In this document: piece by piece, positions 31,701-37,988 of the stretch
How positions within the stretch are numbered: the stretch's first letter is position 1
Layout of the letters: each line of letters begins with the position of its first letter
From: GCA-2732805 sp964516605
Lineage (GTDB): Bacteria; Pseudomonadota; Gammaproteobacteria; Coxiellales; Coxiellaceae
Assembly: GCA_964516605.1 (NCBI GenBank)
Contig: CAZFAA010000005.1
Coordinates: forward strand, 1-51,694
Length of the DNA stretch: 51,694 bases
Direction of reading: 5' to 3'
Notes under the pieces: generated by a model
Databases searched by the model: none
What the model was told of the DNA's origin: nothing
What the model saw: the letters and a program-made list of their open reading frames with translations, nothing else
Position numbers and translations under genes: made by a program

Positions 31701-32641
31701 TGATTGTCATTAAAAGCAAAGTGAAGATTACGCCCTTCGCCATCATTGATATCATAAATACTTTTTTTACCCTGAAAGATACCATAGGTAAAATTTATAA
31801 CTGTTTGATCGGTCTGAGTAATACTTTTTAAATCGGACAGTTGATCATCATATTGATAACTGATTTCATAATCAGCGCGCGTACCAAGTGGAATACGTGT
31901 TTTTTGAACTTGCTGCTGTAAATTAAATTGATAAGCTAATAAATCCTGCTGCACTATACCTTCTTGATCCAATAAGCTGAGTGTAACAATTGCGCCTGTT
32001 GGTGAATGCTGGCGTATCCATTGCACATTACGCCCTGAAGGTAAAAACATGTGAGCCACATCACCATGCTCATCATAATGAAATGTCAGTCCAATACCTG
32101 TAGCATCTTCGCGCCGCTCTTCAAACCCATTATTTGAAAAATGCGAACAAATACCAGAAGCAGGATCCAGCAAAGTAAAACTACTATCTGCATTTTTCGT
32201 CAGTTCAAAGTTACCTGAGGGTGTTTGTGCACTAAAGTTTGTTCCATCACTTGATGTGAATAACAGTTTCCCGCCATCATCGAGCGTGACTTCAATTTGT
32301 GATGTATTTTTCTGGGTGATACGACGCCCTAAATTAAAACGCCATTGCGGTACACCTTGGCTGTTAAATACCATCCCAAACTTCAGCTGCCAGCCACCAT
32401 CATCTAACGCAATCTGATGATCCTCAATAAATAAATTGCCAGTGCTGATATTTGCAGCAATTTGCACACCTGCCTGACCTAAAGGACGCGATGGGACAAG
32501 GGGTACTTGTTGCGTATCTAAGGTAAGAGAACGGCCAAGCTGTTGGCTAAATAATATTTGTGCAACAACTGACCCTTGTTGTTCTTGATTAGGAACGAAA
32601 AAATCTTGCATGTCCTTGTGCCTATTTCGAAAAAGAAGCAT
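19706..32641 (-). CDS. Giant RHS/YD-repeat polymorphic toxin with Ntox17-like tip
   Basis: 4311 residues. There is no Sec signal peptide, PAAR or VgrG-linked domain. An N-terminal beta region (to about 150) leads into very many YD/RHS repeats (for example YDDNGNR, YDVLDQK, YNIFGERK) up to about residue 3400, forming a shell-like body. They are interrupted at about 2460-2950 by a region without YD motifs. Then come a LysM-like module (about 3660-3715: YHTLEDATFSQISEIVYG to ITVPPL), a hydrophobic stretch (about 3750-3795), the pretoxin segment shared with the orphan cassettes (about 3900-4055), and a tip (about 4215-4311) with GGYIDKFENEWIKGPSRT and FEWDVQLSPLGRKQLGW. That tip matches polymorphic toxin type 17. 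Start could be ATG 32641 or 32611. Delivery route unknown. Confidence 0.9.
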   Translation of the reverse strand: MLLFRNRHKDMQDFFVPNQEQQGSVVAQILFSQQLGRSLTLDTQQVPLVPSRPLGQAGVQIAANISTGNLFIEDHQIALDDGGWQLKFGMVFNSQGVPQWRFNLGRRITQKNTSQIEVTLDDGGKLLFTSSDGTNFSAQTPSGNFELTKNADSSFTLLDPASGICSHFSNNGFEERREDATGIGLTFHYDEHGDVAHMFLPSGRNVQWIRQHSPTGAIVTLSLLDQEGIVQQDLLAYQFNLQQQVQKTRIPLGTRADYEISYQYDDQLSDLKSITQTDQTVINFTYGIFQGKKSIYDINDGEGRNLHFAFNDNQRQWTLGQDAKNTVTATLDAAQRLQTLSQPILTGLDIVEQEVTTLEYSAGDRISKIIYHDQSTKNFEYSAKTGKKSSYTDSAGSHEETIYHPVTGDKVAIVKLAFVEGESQVVTEYFVYDDQKHLRYHISALGCVTQYLWDQHFSVISEERTKRNVAFDVTGYSADALPSLEDLETWWASENDHSNTTLVQTAYNNFGQRRSHRRYAKVDVQGNGIVTDALKETQWPDLIPTGEWLQQVEFIASQQSRRIRRQLDGLKREILSTNSRGEICESTYFDAEQRYQIAHRDAQSHTYRLEGSTWDQSGLTLGHTEQDLVMLGAPALTTTYQRDPGTGCILSTTTPTALYSHVYTPSLGLKHSIQEQTNHECEFDYDVRHVLKTQREVGGADTARINVTLRDVSQNNRYEIDGDRYVTEYVYDGAHRHIETIRYAIALLETVTLQLTATGILLGIIQSIDDRRDVIFRNRDGDEIGSQNHWGYVCEYVRDFMGRLCQSRRYKQAVPTLNTWDALKASAAQADPEPELTVYQTDLLGNYQMTIDPEQFVIEQRWLGNGQWSQLIRKNQDSNKPDHVETREFDGESFLRVHEIQPKKIRHCYTPDVHNQVADSTTTDLITQTVVRHTETKRDGLARIIQTLGPRTSQKQTKVYDPDTGFLRYQENSFGARTVFYKDPNGKTVALIDPNGFITRYTYNIFGERKVKRQVANALLSDDLEVLTGGQMTPEIDQLLCAYQNDENDIITSKDYNNRGLLMITTDGDLYQTTRNINAFQEADLITQDVDHQSGVILTKKTTIQKTKLPNGGCQRVATEDPGGLNIGTLESLNHQDEVAYRKEPNGAEHDFTYDSKKNVESHRDRARGATQTWQRDHLEREIAHTNFQGKKSTTGYDDSQRLRTHTTPLNQTQQVIKNALDQDETYLNTARYQHQVLRNAAGDLTHEIDEDTLDTEHVPNAEGFEEFVIFPGQALIHRHEFYPGGQIKFRKQCAGGQTYSDFFQNNVAGHPVFQEDATGAQHNYAYDKRQHRTQQSTKIKANGDTVIQANTFNAVVSISSTTHSSDQQTFKIENAVDVLGRVIQKTRDPQGLKLSTLYQYDCQGHATQITDALNHKHWSVYDLMGNLRFTVSPLGIVHEYRYDVLDQKSYDCVYDHPIATSTLTPTTTPQDVQALLAPKMNDRSQVHYYFYNDDQELCYTVTGLGIVTETLYNAARVVCGTYRYANAIDASQLQVGDITSVHPISNVTQDRMTLTIFNKANQKPRYSMTAEGQVTEYVLDAKNNPVQIIRYAKVLTLDEMKSATLDTIALLLQSDDPSNLIKYQVFDDFNRLAYVIDENYYVSGFEYNEAHLQVDAYVYPQPLTTWPAQLDVNTLRGFCSPQKTAAYHTHTTYDELQRKFDHSVGDDPAEHWQYDALNHVRVYIDQCQFDWQTTYDDAGRKIQDDTPVTTIYQIQNDPANPGGIKEGNISRDRRTKKMILDAGGHLRSLVKGALSDVAQQRMTRHDVDADGRCTAIYVDSVTVDDSTKNPKNPGDLVTQVQTVSRRYVYNTSGKVIVNIDEDNQPHFKIYDADQRLVYEIQPNGNVRHYLRNSFGETDAVYHYATKIQLNLTQHMETGLTIADIEASGVLIKTDQDRMIALKFSRTGQRLETGLPPQLLAWVEADHLKWSVSVGRTTRKLYDAFDREVGELRLIHGKDESPNQVTQNNTQDPNQFSWQLTYHWLDGCGNPLLTVQSVDGAVFNAVQYTRDHRGFILNQREFSYQFTLAELFVGEGVPLPYASVLLTLLQHVDSAEDHYYVYQRDVNGRELSKTLVQEIVQSVTSKSIQQENGTVIVPDQLAEETQDLTWRNLSFDPRTGKPTQTQSPGGAITDYKFDELAREAGQTGPFASTGDPFAKAGDPLHPSFTREQQTKGYNALDKDPVYDVLTFNAFDSNQNPLPGPVLTHVALQLNDMRGLPVIKQDRNGHAKHTTYTPGRRVARHYWFREIHEQATQQSGVLSAIKRLFSTAQTSSSSQATKKPMQHQFKYDDNGNRIERVDVNFDGRTTTLYVKFNIFDEPIAMGPDGVNWPKTILPGLSGTPIVEVGDDGVTRVKLVDGLGNQVAQIQKPEGDDLAQKVQSQADLLSLLTDIKKKVDYHTTYQLSLWRRNFLGQVLEKSHPTYTIKTPQTPEPFYTALEVGTDYPEFGAYSITWPTPTDRFLTGQIILTESQVPGAMPLVLDIQAPAGNLRSGVDASRLPTGYYDYEIWYQYHAALGGGNDLRDRTPRTYRAVGQALPVITSNQREGYLVARILNYNQLVIGCVPSIATLDVAIYQDGAFLQTVPASLNKAGCYTADLSRFTTGYYSFCIPGKDVPIAANQLVLTAIMPPPGQLTPFEVTLPQLIMTGDCKLDMHNKHHYKKPDELCWQINDNVAFTGYDPLHPLLASQLTPEVVIDWSAIANLSGEEIFDLLQSRAHGIPHIYSNIQDARTTDYSHLITDFVYNSVMLRIQLQGEWVPLIEVRADLQQTMTPSTEVKTPEAGFEHTYVWQRNAKMSGSRIIFAGLPAGVASFLLTYKDFSLYAGPHVIHSHDRWRDISSMGILTKEAKFLVVNSEGIPPGEVDYVLILKDSAGHQLAVHTGTMAVTHGKNAIPVPRQTEKFSPVRPRESQAYNAHGNVVSQTDAYRYEKIHKYNKRGKRIQTTYPPYSYLLDDGTTVTGSTSEQVGFNRDNHHIGTADQKGHVSERFVNEVGDSLGTRDADGVYLRHILDGFRDVIGVYGYDATNAQDPEHTVFSQREHDALKRVTSDTDRSGDALRFGRDDSGHVNHTTSRAGRESYANHDINDHEVERCNAAGQIIRTQSDKRGNLLEVDDGISLPMRYFRDFFGNFDMSQPVQMCDKSGVPYKIQLNNNKLLISQQSQMSSEQHAAGVHGHYYNPVSAGVESTPNQDLVYVRDEADHTNYILDNAANTRFQKFYDEANTCRGERYTNGDGLVCANTWIKFNPLGWITRFFDDVLQGEFQYDAKGNRRHTLVSVKENGRFLMMNQRESWFTYSDADRVQYDDCVMTVTGEIDLSYDEATGLPRGRVLLYGLDGRLMHELYKDKKDANGIRTEDVNTLRIDVIYNPSLTAYTLQCCQQQADGQFSAPVVLAHYKVDSDQVALMKVTTDHVRDITATQRYSLNPVGFVSNIDSQEVNSVTGHPIDGNKRPNTSQQERNDIDVYGQEASSNTYYPVKEKKHLQCTDSLTNHFIDVFSRQIASVTGQESVPKSSHQKPTDPQTVNVLHDPNGAVSARTAGSAESDGTRSFDTIPDGRIVLVRNDLANRSSSDFGYYFYDPRKGVAIGYYGNIPSANDALSTINFNLNYHPILQYFPPPSPGVYHTLEDATFSQISEIVYGSNRYADELATANGGGSGGTMVKANETITVPPLNTLSYNNVRDNAVLNASAILGTFDPELVHLMPHQKHHFLVELLDALVIIASVVASIMTGGGASATVVAVLEAILEQVAIAVTANLSIQGINLAARVQSHFDFKSLGISAVGAVAGAGANSWASGMAFLSRLSVYELTEMLNQMVDKALGLEKRLTWSGFVVGVLNSVNQGLDNTPLLQDHTGLRITTDTVFAGINATITGLDSKHHHVDVWTVAAEMIGTSVGERLQLDRAQSVSHLPKLQQTQGYEYDHGSLSMGEVALARTGPDYAVAVQQEAIATHKAMQLGLSHPRQAAALQQREEEVLAEAFNEYVNQASHFLWQHRDGIVAGFGMMGMAMGAAAPRFAQPAHESVVASVVNGTGNAVAQTVNDTIGFGRGAYAFGKRSGYDLGHPAQLESDAIHVGGSTKRVGLSMYHGLSHPRMLWDDVKLSAEHFVHEPLEDEVTTVIHGAMTTAVTAIATGGVGVFARGARVLGSVGAGVERRLPNVVREEENLIRPGTLSSSRAWTPKARINAAQLPNEGKMRFIPPKNYHPSIPLQKGPNGGYIDKFENEWIKGPSRTPGQPFEWDVQLSPLGRKQLGWATRDGSHLNVSLDGRITHR
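20476..20864 (-). repeat. 389-bp direct repeat, copy inside the giant RHS gene
   Basis: Same sequence as 18874-19262. It encodes residues about 3926-4055 of the giant protein, directly before its specific C-terminal region. The neighbouring bases 20767-20923 are also repeated in the fragment at 16803-16959. Confidence 0.9.
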
Positions 32642-32683
32642 AACCTAGCATAATATTTTATCCTTACCTACTCGTACTTGCGT

Positions 32684-32698
32684 TAATAGCGGCTATTA
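32684..32698. promoter_or_regulatory. 15-nt palindrome between the divergent RHS and gatC genes
   Basis: TAATAGC and GCTATTA flank a central G (TAATAGCGGCTATTA). It lies about 45 nt upstream of the giant toxin gene and about 120 nt upstream of gatC, so it could be an operator for either. No clear promoter hexamers were recognised beside it. Confidence 0.25.
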
Positions 32699-32819
32699 TT
32701 TTGATTAAAAACACCCCTAATTTTCAATAAATCCTTGTTGCACATCTGAAGCTGACACCTTCCCTCTTGTAATATTCTGCACATATGCAAAAATGCCACA
32801 CCATCTTCGGAGAATGATA

Positions 32820-33113
32820 ATGTCCTTTAATCAAAAAGATATTGAAAAAATAGCCGATTTAGCACGCATCGGTGTGAGCGGTACACAAACCAGCGAGCTA
32901 TGTGAACAGTTAAACGGTATCGTACAGATGATCGCTAAAATAAATAGCGTGAATACAGAAGGGACCCTGCCACTGGCACACCCCTTCGATGCCACTCAAT
33001 CACTGCGCCCAGATGTGATCAGCGAAACCAATCAGCGCGAATTGTTTCAAAGCATTGCACCTCAAGTACAGCTTGGCTTGTATATCGTTCCTAAAGTTAT
33101 TGATGCCGAATAA
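32820..33113 (+). CDS. gatC: Asp-tRNA(Asn)/Glu-tRNA(Gln) amidotransferase subunit C
   Basis: 97 residues starting MSFNQKDIEKIADLARIGVS, the usual GatC opening. It wraps the GatA-GatB interface in the amidotransferase. I chose ATG 32820 because GGAG lies 7 nt upstream; the frame is open to 32793, but earlier Met codons lack a properly spaced site. Twelve nt separate it from gatA. First gene of the gatC-gatA-gatB operon. Confidence 0.95.
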   Translation: MSFNQKDIEKIADLARIGVSGTQTSELCEQLNGIVQMIAKINSVNTEGTLPLAHPFDATQSLRPDVISETNQRELFQSIAPQVQLGLYIVPKVIDAE

Positions 33114-33125
33114 GAGAAAAACACT

Positions 33126-34574
33126 ATGCATACTAAAACACTCAAAGAATTATCCAGCGCATTGCACAGCAAAGAAATATCCAGTGTTGAATTGACACAA
33201 CACTACTTAAAACGCATTAAACAATTCGATCCACAACTCAATGCATTTGTGAGTGTGTGTGAAGACACGGCATTAGAACAAGCGCGTCTGGCAGACCAAC
33301 ACTTGAAAAATGGCACCGCATCCCCACTGACTGGCATTCCGATTGCGCAAAAAGATATTTTTTGCACGCAAGGTGTGAAAACCAGCTGCGGTTCTAAAAT
33401 GCTGGATAATTTTATCGCACCCTATGATGCAACCACGGTAAGCCACTTTAAAAATGTAGGTAGCGTCATGCTCGGCAAAACCAATATGGACGAGTTTGCG
33501 ATGGGCTCCTCTACCGAACACAGTTTTTATGGACCTACTAAAAATCCCTGGGATAAAACCCGCGTACCAGGTGGCTCGTCTGGTGGTTCTGCAGCTGCTG
33601 TTGCAGCACGCTTAGCGCCCGCCGCCACAGGTAGCGATACCGGAGGTTCAATTCGCCAACCAGCGAGCCTGTGCGGCATCACCGGCATTAAACCCACTTA
33701 CGGACGTGTCTCACGCTACGGCATGATTGCTTACGCCTCGAGTCTGGATCAAGGCGGTGTATTTGCACAAACAGCAGAAGATGCGGCATTAGTGTTAAAT
33801 GTGATGGCAGGGCATGATCCCAAAGATTCAACTTGCATCAATCACCCCCTACCAGATTACACCAAAACATTAACCGATTCGCTGCAAGGACTCAAAATAG
33901 GTTTGCCTAAAGAATATTTTAGCGAACACTTAGACCCACACATTGCCAAAGCAGTAGCACAAGCACAAAGTGAGTTTGAAAAACTGGGGGTGACGTTTGT
34001 GGATATCAGCCTACCGCATACGGATTACGCGACTTCAGTTTATTATGTGATTGCTCCAGCAGAATGCTCTTCGAATTTAGCGCGCTTTGATGGCGTGCGT
34101 TATGGTTATCGTTGTGCAGCACCACATGATTTAGTTGATCTGTATAAACGCTCGCGCGCCGAGGGTTTTGGTGATGAGGTAAAACGGCGTATTTTGGTCG
34201 GCACATTTGTTTTATCCTCAGGTTACTTTGACGCCTACTACATCAAAGCACAACAAGTGCGCCGCCTCATTCGTGATGATTTCTTAAAAGCGTTTGAACA
34301 GGTCGATGCGATTTTAACACCCACAACACCAACCACTGCCTTTGTCTTCAACGCAGAAAAAGATCCCGTGAGCATGTATCTATCGGATATTTTCACTGTT
34401 GCTGTAAATCTAGCAGGATTACCAGGTATTTCGATTCCAGCTGGCTTCATTGATGGCTTACCCGCTGGCATTCAATTAATTGGCAAACATTTTGATGAAG
34501 CCAAGATTCTCAATATCGCACATCAATACCAATGCATCACCAATTGGCATCAACACAGTCCGGAGGGTTTTTAA
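33126..34574 (+). CDS. gatA: Asp-tRNA(Asn)/Glu-tRNA(Gln) amidotransferase subunit A
   Basis: 482 residues, the amidase that releases ammonia from glutamine. Amidase-signature features are clear: catalytic Lys in PIAQKDIF, GKTNMDEFAMGSS, and the Ser-rich loop VPGGSSGGSAAAVAARL with the nucleophile in GSDTGGSIRQPA. Length is as in other GatA proteins. It sits between gatC and gatB, with gatB starting 1 nt after its stop. Confidence 0.98.
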   Translation: MHTKTLKELSSALHSKEISSVELTQHYLKRIKQFDPQLNAFVSVCEDTALEQARLADQHLKNGTASPLTGIPIAQKDIFCTQGVKTSCGSKMLDNFIAPYDATTVSHFKNVGSVMLGKTNMDEFAMGSSTEHSFYGPTKNPWDKTRVPGGSSGGSAAAVAARLAPAATGSDTGGSIRQPASLCGITGIKPTYGRVSRYGMIAYASSLDQGGVFAQTAEDAALVLNVMAGHDPKDSTCINHPLPDYTKTLTDSLQGLKIGLPKEYFSEHLDPHIAKAVAQAQSEFEKLGVTFVDISLPHTDYATSVYYVIAPAECSSNLARFDGVRYGYRCAAPHDLVDLYKRSRAEGFGDEVKRRILVGTFVLSSGYFDAYYIKAQQVRRLIRDDFLKAFEQVDAILTPTTPTTAFVFNAEKDPVSMYLSDIFTVAVNLAGLPGISIPAGFIDGLPAGIQLIGKHFDEAKILNIAHQYQCITNWHQHSPEGF

Positions 34575-34575
34575 A

Positions 34576-36012
34576 ATGAGCACATGGGAAACAGTAATTG
34601 GCTTGGAAATTCATGCTCAATTAAACACAGCCTCTAAAATTTTCTCAGGCGCCTCGATAACCTATGGCGCACAACCGAATACGCAAGCCTGTGGTATTGA
34701 TATCGCCCTACCCGGCACACTGCCTGCACTCAATCACGATGCCATATATAAAGCGATAAAATTTGGTCTTGCGATCAATGCCGACATCACTATGCGTTCT
34801 GTGTTTGAGCGTAAACATTATTTCTATCCAGATCTACCTAAAGGCTATCAAATCAGCCAGTTTGTATTGCCGATCATTGGCAAAGGGTATCTGGATATTG
34901 TGCTCGATGATGGCTCTGAAAAACGCATTGGCATTACCCGCGCGCACCTTGAAGAAGATGCCGGCAAATCCATTCACGAAGGCATTCCCGGCACATCCGG
35001 TATCGATTTAAATCGCGCAGGCACACCGCTGCTTGAGATTGTTTCAGAACCGGATCTGCGCTCCAGCAGTGAAGCCAGTGCCTACATGAAGAGCATTCAT
35101 CGCTTGATACGTTATCTGGAAATTGGTGACGGTAATATGCAAGAAGGCTCGTTTCGTTGTGATGTGAATGTATCAGTACGCCGAACTGGTGAACCGTTTG
35201 GAACACGCGCTGAAATCAAAAACATTAACTCATTTCGCTTTGTTGAGCGCGCGATCGACTATGAGGTAGCACGCCAAATTGCCATCCTCGAAGAGGGTGG
35301 TAAAATGATTCAAGAAACGCGCCTGTATGATGCGAATCAAGATGTAACACGCTCTATGCGCAGTAAGGAAGAAGCTAATGATTACCGCTATTTTCCTGAT
35401 CCTGATTTATTACCTCTGGTATTAACACAAGCGGATTTAGATGCTGTGCGTGCGACACTACCCGAGCTGCCTTGGGAAAAACGTGCGCGCTACAAACATG
35501 ATTTCAAACTCAGTGATTACGATGCGGCATTATTGGCAAATCAACGCGACATGGCAGACTTCTTTGAAGCCACGCTGCACCACGCACAACACCTTGAACC
35601 CAAACTGATTGCCAATTGGATCAATGGGGACCTGTCTGCGATGCTCAATAAAGATGATATTTCTATTGATAAAAGCATTGTGACACCCCAAAAACTCGCA
35701 GGTTTACTCACACGCATCGCTGATCACACCATTTCAAATAATATTGCCAAACAAGTCTTTGAAGCCCTATGGCTTGGTGCCGAATCAGCTGATCAGGTCA
35801 TCGAAGAGAAGGGATTAAGACAAATTACAGATGACAGCGCTATTGAAGTCATTATTCAAGAAGTGATTCGCAATAATCCTACCCAAGTGGAGCAATATCG
35901 TGGTGGCAAGGATAAATTGTTTGGCTTTTTTGTTGGACAAGTTATGAAAGCCACTCAAGGCAAGGCTAATCCTGATAAATTAAATCAGTTACTTAAAAAG
36001 CTGCTTGCTTGA
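34576..36012 (+). CDS. gatB: Asp-tRNA(Asn)/Glu-tRNA(Gln) amidotransferase subunit B
   Basis: 478 residues. Begins MSTWETVIGLEIHAQLNT, the normal GatB start, with GGAGGG upstream; the frame is open further back inside gatA, but those Met codons are not credible. The body carries FERKHYFYPDLPKGYQISQ, HLEEDAGKS, DLNRAGTPLLEIVSEPD and DYRYFPDPDLLPL. GatB binds the mischarged tRNA and phosphorylates the attached Glu or Asp. A gltX gene for a glutamyl-tRNA synthetase also lies in this window at 42471. Confidence 0.98.
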   Translation: MSTWETVIGLEIHAQLNTASKIFSGASITYGAQPNTQACGIDIALPGTLPALNHDAIYKAIKFGLAINADITMRSVFERKHYFYPDLPKGYQISQFVLPIIGKGYLDIVLDDGSEKRIGITRAHLEEDAGKSIHEGIPGTSGIDLNRAGTPLLEIVSEPDLRSSSEASAYMKSIHRLIRYLEIGDGNMQEGSFRCDVNVSVRRTGEPFGTRAEIKNINSFRFVERAIDYEVARQIAILEEGGKMIQETRLYDANQDVTRSMRSKEEANDYRYFPDPDLLPLVLTQADLDAVRATLPELPWEKRARYKHDFKLSDYDAALLANQRDMADFFEATLHHAQHLEPKLIANWINGDLSAMLNKDDISIDKSIVTPQKLAGLLTRIADHTISNNIAKQVFEALWLGAESADQVIEEKGLRQITDDSAIEVIIQEVIRNNPTQVEQYRGGKDKLFGFFVGQVMKATQGKANPDKLNQLLKKLLA

Positions 36013-36189
36013 TTTATTGAAATAACCCATTTGATTAATCTATGGCAATCACGGCACTGGCAGCAAAGAGTTTGCAACAACTCAAGGCGCCCCTTTTGCA
36101 CGCCCCGTTGTTCAACTGTGAAGGCTGATTTATTACAAAAAATGACTCGACATAAATTTTTGTAACAAACTGTGGATCTTAAAGTTATC

Positions 36190-36208
36190 AGGGGCTGGAA
36201 TCGCCCCT
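36190..36208. terminator. Hairpin between converging gatB and ppiC
   Basis: AGGGGC (36190-36195) pairs with GCCCCT (36203-36208) around a 7-nt loop. No strong T-run follows directly; GGTTTTAAAA begins about 13 nt later. An AT-rich hairpin (TTACAAAAA with TTTTTGTAA) lies about 50 nt before it. The pair probably ends transcription from one or both sides. Confidence 0.4.
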
Positions 36209-36235
36209 ACTCATGAGCGGTTTTAAAATTAAATC

Positions 36236-36526
36236 TTAATTATCACGACTTAAGATTTCAATAACATGGTATCCAAATTGCGTCTTCACAGGCTGAGGAT
36301 ACACTTGATTCAACGCATTATTACTATCGAAAATAACTGCATCAAATTCCGGAACCATCATGCCCTTTTGAAATTCACCTAAATCACCACCACGCCGCCC
36401 TGATGGACAAGAAGAATGCTGAGCGGCTAATTGAGCGAAATCGTCACCATCCTGAATTTGCTGAATGAGTTGTTCGCATTGTTTCTGTGTATCCACCAGG
36501 ATATGTCGTGCGTGAGCCGTAGGCAT
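36236..36526 (-). CDS. ppiC: Parvulin-type peptidyl-prolyl isomerase PpiC
   Basis: 96 residues starting MPTAHARHILV, a single parvulin domain with no signal peptide, so cytoplasmic. Typical elements: ARHILVDT, CPSGRRGGDLGEFQKGMMVPEFD and QFGYHVIEILSRD. The size is as E. coli PpiC (93 residues). I chose the ATG at 36526 since GGAG precedes it by about 8 nt; a TTG at 36538 overlaps that site. Last gene of the leftward pilin-SDR-tag-ppiC run. Confidence 0.95.
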   Translation of the reverse strand: MPTAHARHILVDTQKQCEQLIQQIQDGDDFAQLAAQHSSCPSGRRGGDLGEFQKGMMVPEFDAVIFDSNNALNQVYPQPVKTQFGYHVIEILSRDN

Positions 36527-36572
36527 AATTCTCTCCAAATTAATTTCAAGGCGCCATTCTAAACAATTTCCT

Positions 36573-37139
36573 TTAAGGGATGCAATGCAAAAAGCAGCTT
36601 TTTATATGATCATTGACCATGCCAACTGCCTGCATGTACGCATAACAAATTGTTGTACCAACAAATTTAAAGCCGCGCCGCCTCAGATCAACTGACATAC
36701 TATCTGAGATGTCCGTTGACACAGGAACAGCTGTATGTGCCTGCCATTGATTGTGTATAGGTGTCCCACCTACAAACTGCCAGATATAATCCTTAAAGTT
36801 ACCGTACTCATCACAAACATCTAAATAACACTGCGCATTACTAACAATCGATTTTACTTTAAGCCGGTTACGAATAATACCCGGATCCTGCAAAATACGC
36901 TCAAGATACGTATCAGTAAAACCTATAATTTTTCGTGCATCAAATCCTGCAAACAGCTCACCATAACGCTCGCGTTTTTTCAGAATCGTTATCCAGCTAA
37001 GGCCTGCCTGCATACCTTCCAAGATTAAAAATTCAAATAGAATACGGTCATCGTATACAGGGCGCCCCCACTCTTGATCATGGTATGCAATATAAAGTGG
37101 ATCATCGCTCACCCACTGACAACGCTGTATTTCAGACAC
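36573..37139 (-). CDS. tag: DNA-3-methyladenine glycosylase I
   Basis: 188 residues. The N-terminus RCQWVSDDPLYIAYHDQEWG is nearly the classic Tag sequence, with zinc ligands Cys7 and His20 matched by a His and Cys at the C-terminus (NDHIKSCFLHC). The catalytic region has LILEGMQAGLSWITILKKRE. It excises 3-methyladenine from alkylated DNA. GTG start with AAGGAG 7 nt upstream. The 30-nt gap from the SDR gene suggests co-transcription. Confidence 0.96.
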   Translation of the reverse strand: MSEIQRCQWVSDDPLYIAYHDQEWGRPVYDDRILFEFLILEGMQAGLSWITILKKRERYGELFAGFDARKIIGFTDTYLERILQDPGIIRNRLKVKSIVSNAQCYLDVCDEYGNFKDYIWQFVGGTPIHNQWQAHTAVPVSTDISDSMSVDLRRRGFKFVGTTICYAYMQAVGMVNDHIKSCFLHCIP

Positions 37140-37169
37140 AAACGCTCCTTAAAAATTACACCGAGAACA

Positions 37170-37988
37170 CTAATTAATAAAATAATCCTGTTGCAACGGC
37201 ACACCTATTTTTACAGCATATTTGTCAAAATCAATTTCACCTGCAGCCACCAATACATCTTCATCAATATAAAAATGACCCGTGTGCACTCGACTGTCAC
37301 TGACTAAAATTTCAAATGCAGCATCGGCCATAATTTCAGGCTTGCGACTGCGTTCATAAATCTCTTTGGGGAAATGCACTTCAATCGCACTCGTTGCAAT
37401 AGTTGTTAAGGGCCATAACGAATTCACTGCAATGCCTTGTTGCCTGAATTCTTCTGACATACCGAGAGTACAAATACTCATTCCATATTTGGAATACGTG
37501 TAACCTATCATGTCCTTAAACCAACGTGCCTGCATATTTAATGGCGGTGCAATATTTAAAATATGCGGATTGTCTGCCTGAGCAAGATGCGCCACACACG
37601 CACGTGACATAAAAAAGGTGCCGCGCATATTCACACCCATCAGCAAGTCAAATCGTTGCGGCGTCATGTGCAACGTATCGCGTATAGCGATGGCACTGGC
37701 ATTATTAACCAATACGTCAATACCACCAAAATGGGTTACAGTTTGCTCTACAACATGGGTAATTTGCTTTTCATCGCGCACATCACATAACAGCGGTAGC
37801 GCTTGACCGCCCGCAGCACGCACCTCTTCGGCAACACTATGTATCGTTCCAGGTAACGTTGCATGCGGCGTATCACTTTTACCTGTAATCACAAGATTAG
37901 CGCCCTCCTTGGCAAAGCGCAATGCCATTGCGCGTCCTATTCCACGTGTGGAACCCGTTATAATAATTGTTTTATTTTTTAAATTCAT
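37170..37988 (-). CDS. HSDL2-like short-chain dehydrogenase/reductase
   Basis: 272 residues with a Rossmann start TGSTRGIGRAMALRFA, NNASAIA, and the YxxxK active-site pair in GYTYSKYGMS. The segment PHILNIAPPLNM and the spacing to Tyr are those of HSDL2-like SDRs, where the equivalent is NISPPLN; here Ala replaces that Ser. Substrate unknown. Its ATG overlaps the stop of the tiny pilin-like gene by 4 nt, and the tag gene follows after 30 nt, so it sits in a mixed operon with no clear shared role. Confidence 0.85.
   Translation of the reverse strand: MNLKNKTIIITGSTRGIGRAMALRFAKEGANLVITGKSDTPHATLPGTIHSVAEEVRAAGGQALPLLCDVRDEKQITHVVEQTVTHFGGIDVLVNNASAIAIRDTLHMTPQRFDLLMGVNMRGTFFMSRACVAHLAQADNPHILNIAPPLNMQARWFKDMIGYTYSKYGMSICTLGMSEEFRQQGIAVNSLWPLTTIATSAIEVHFPKEIYERSRKPEIMADAAFEILVSDSRVHTGHFYIDEDVLVAAGEIDFDKYAVKIGVPLQQDYFIN

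Noticed and set aside
19706..32641. Many open frames of 60-117 codons on both strands within the RHS gene
   Set aside because: They are antisense or out-of-frame shadows of one continuous 4311-codon frame with consistent YD repeats.
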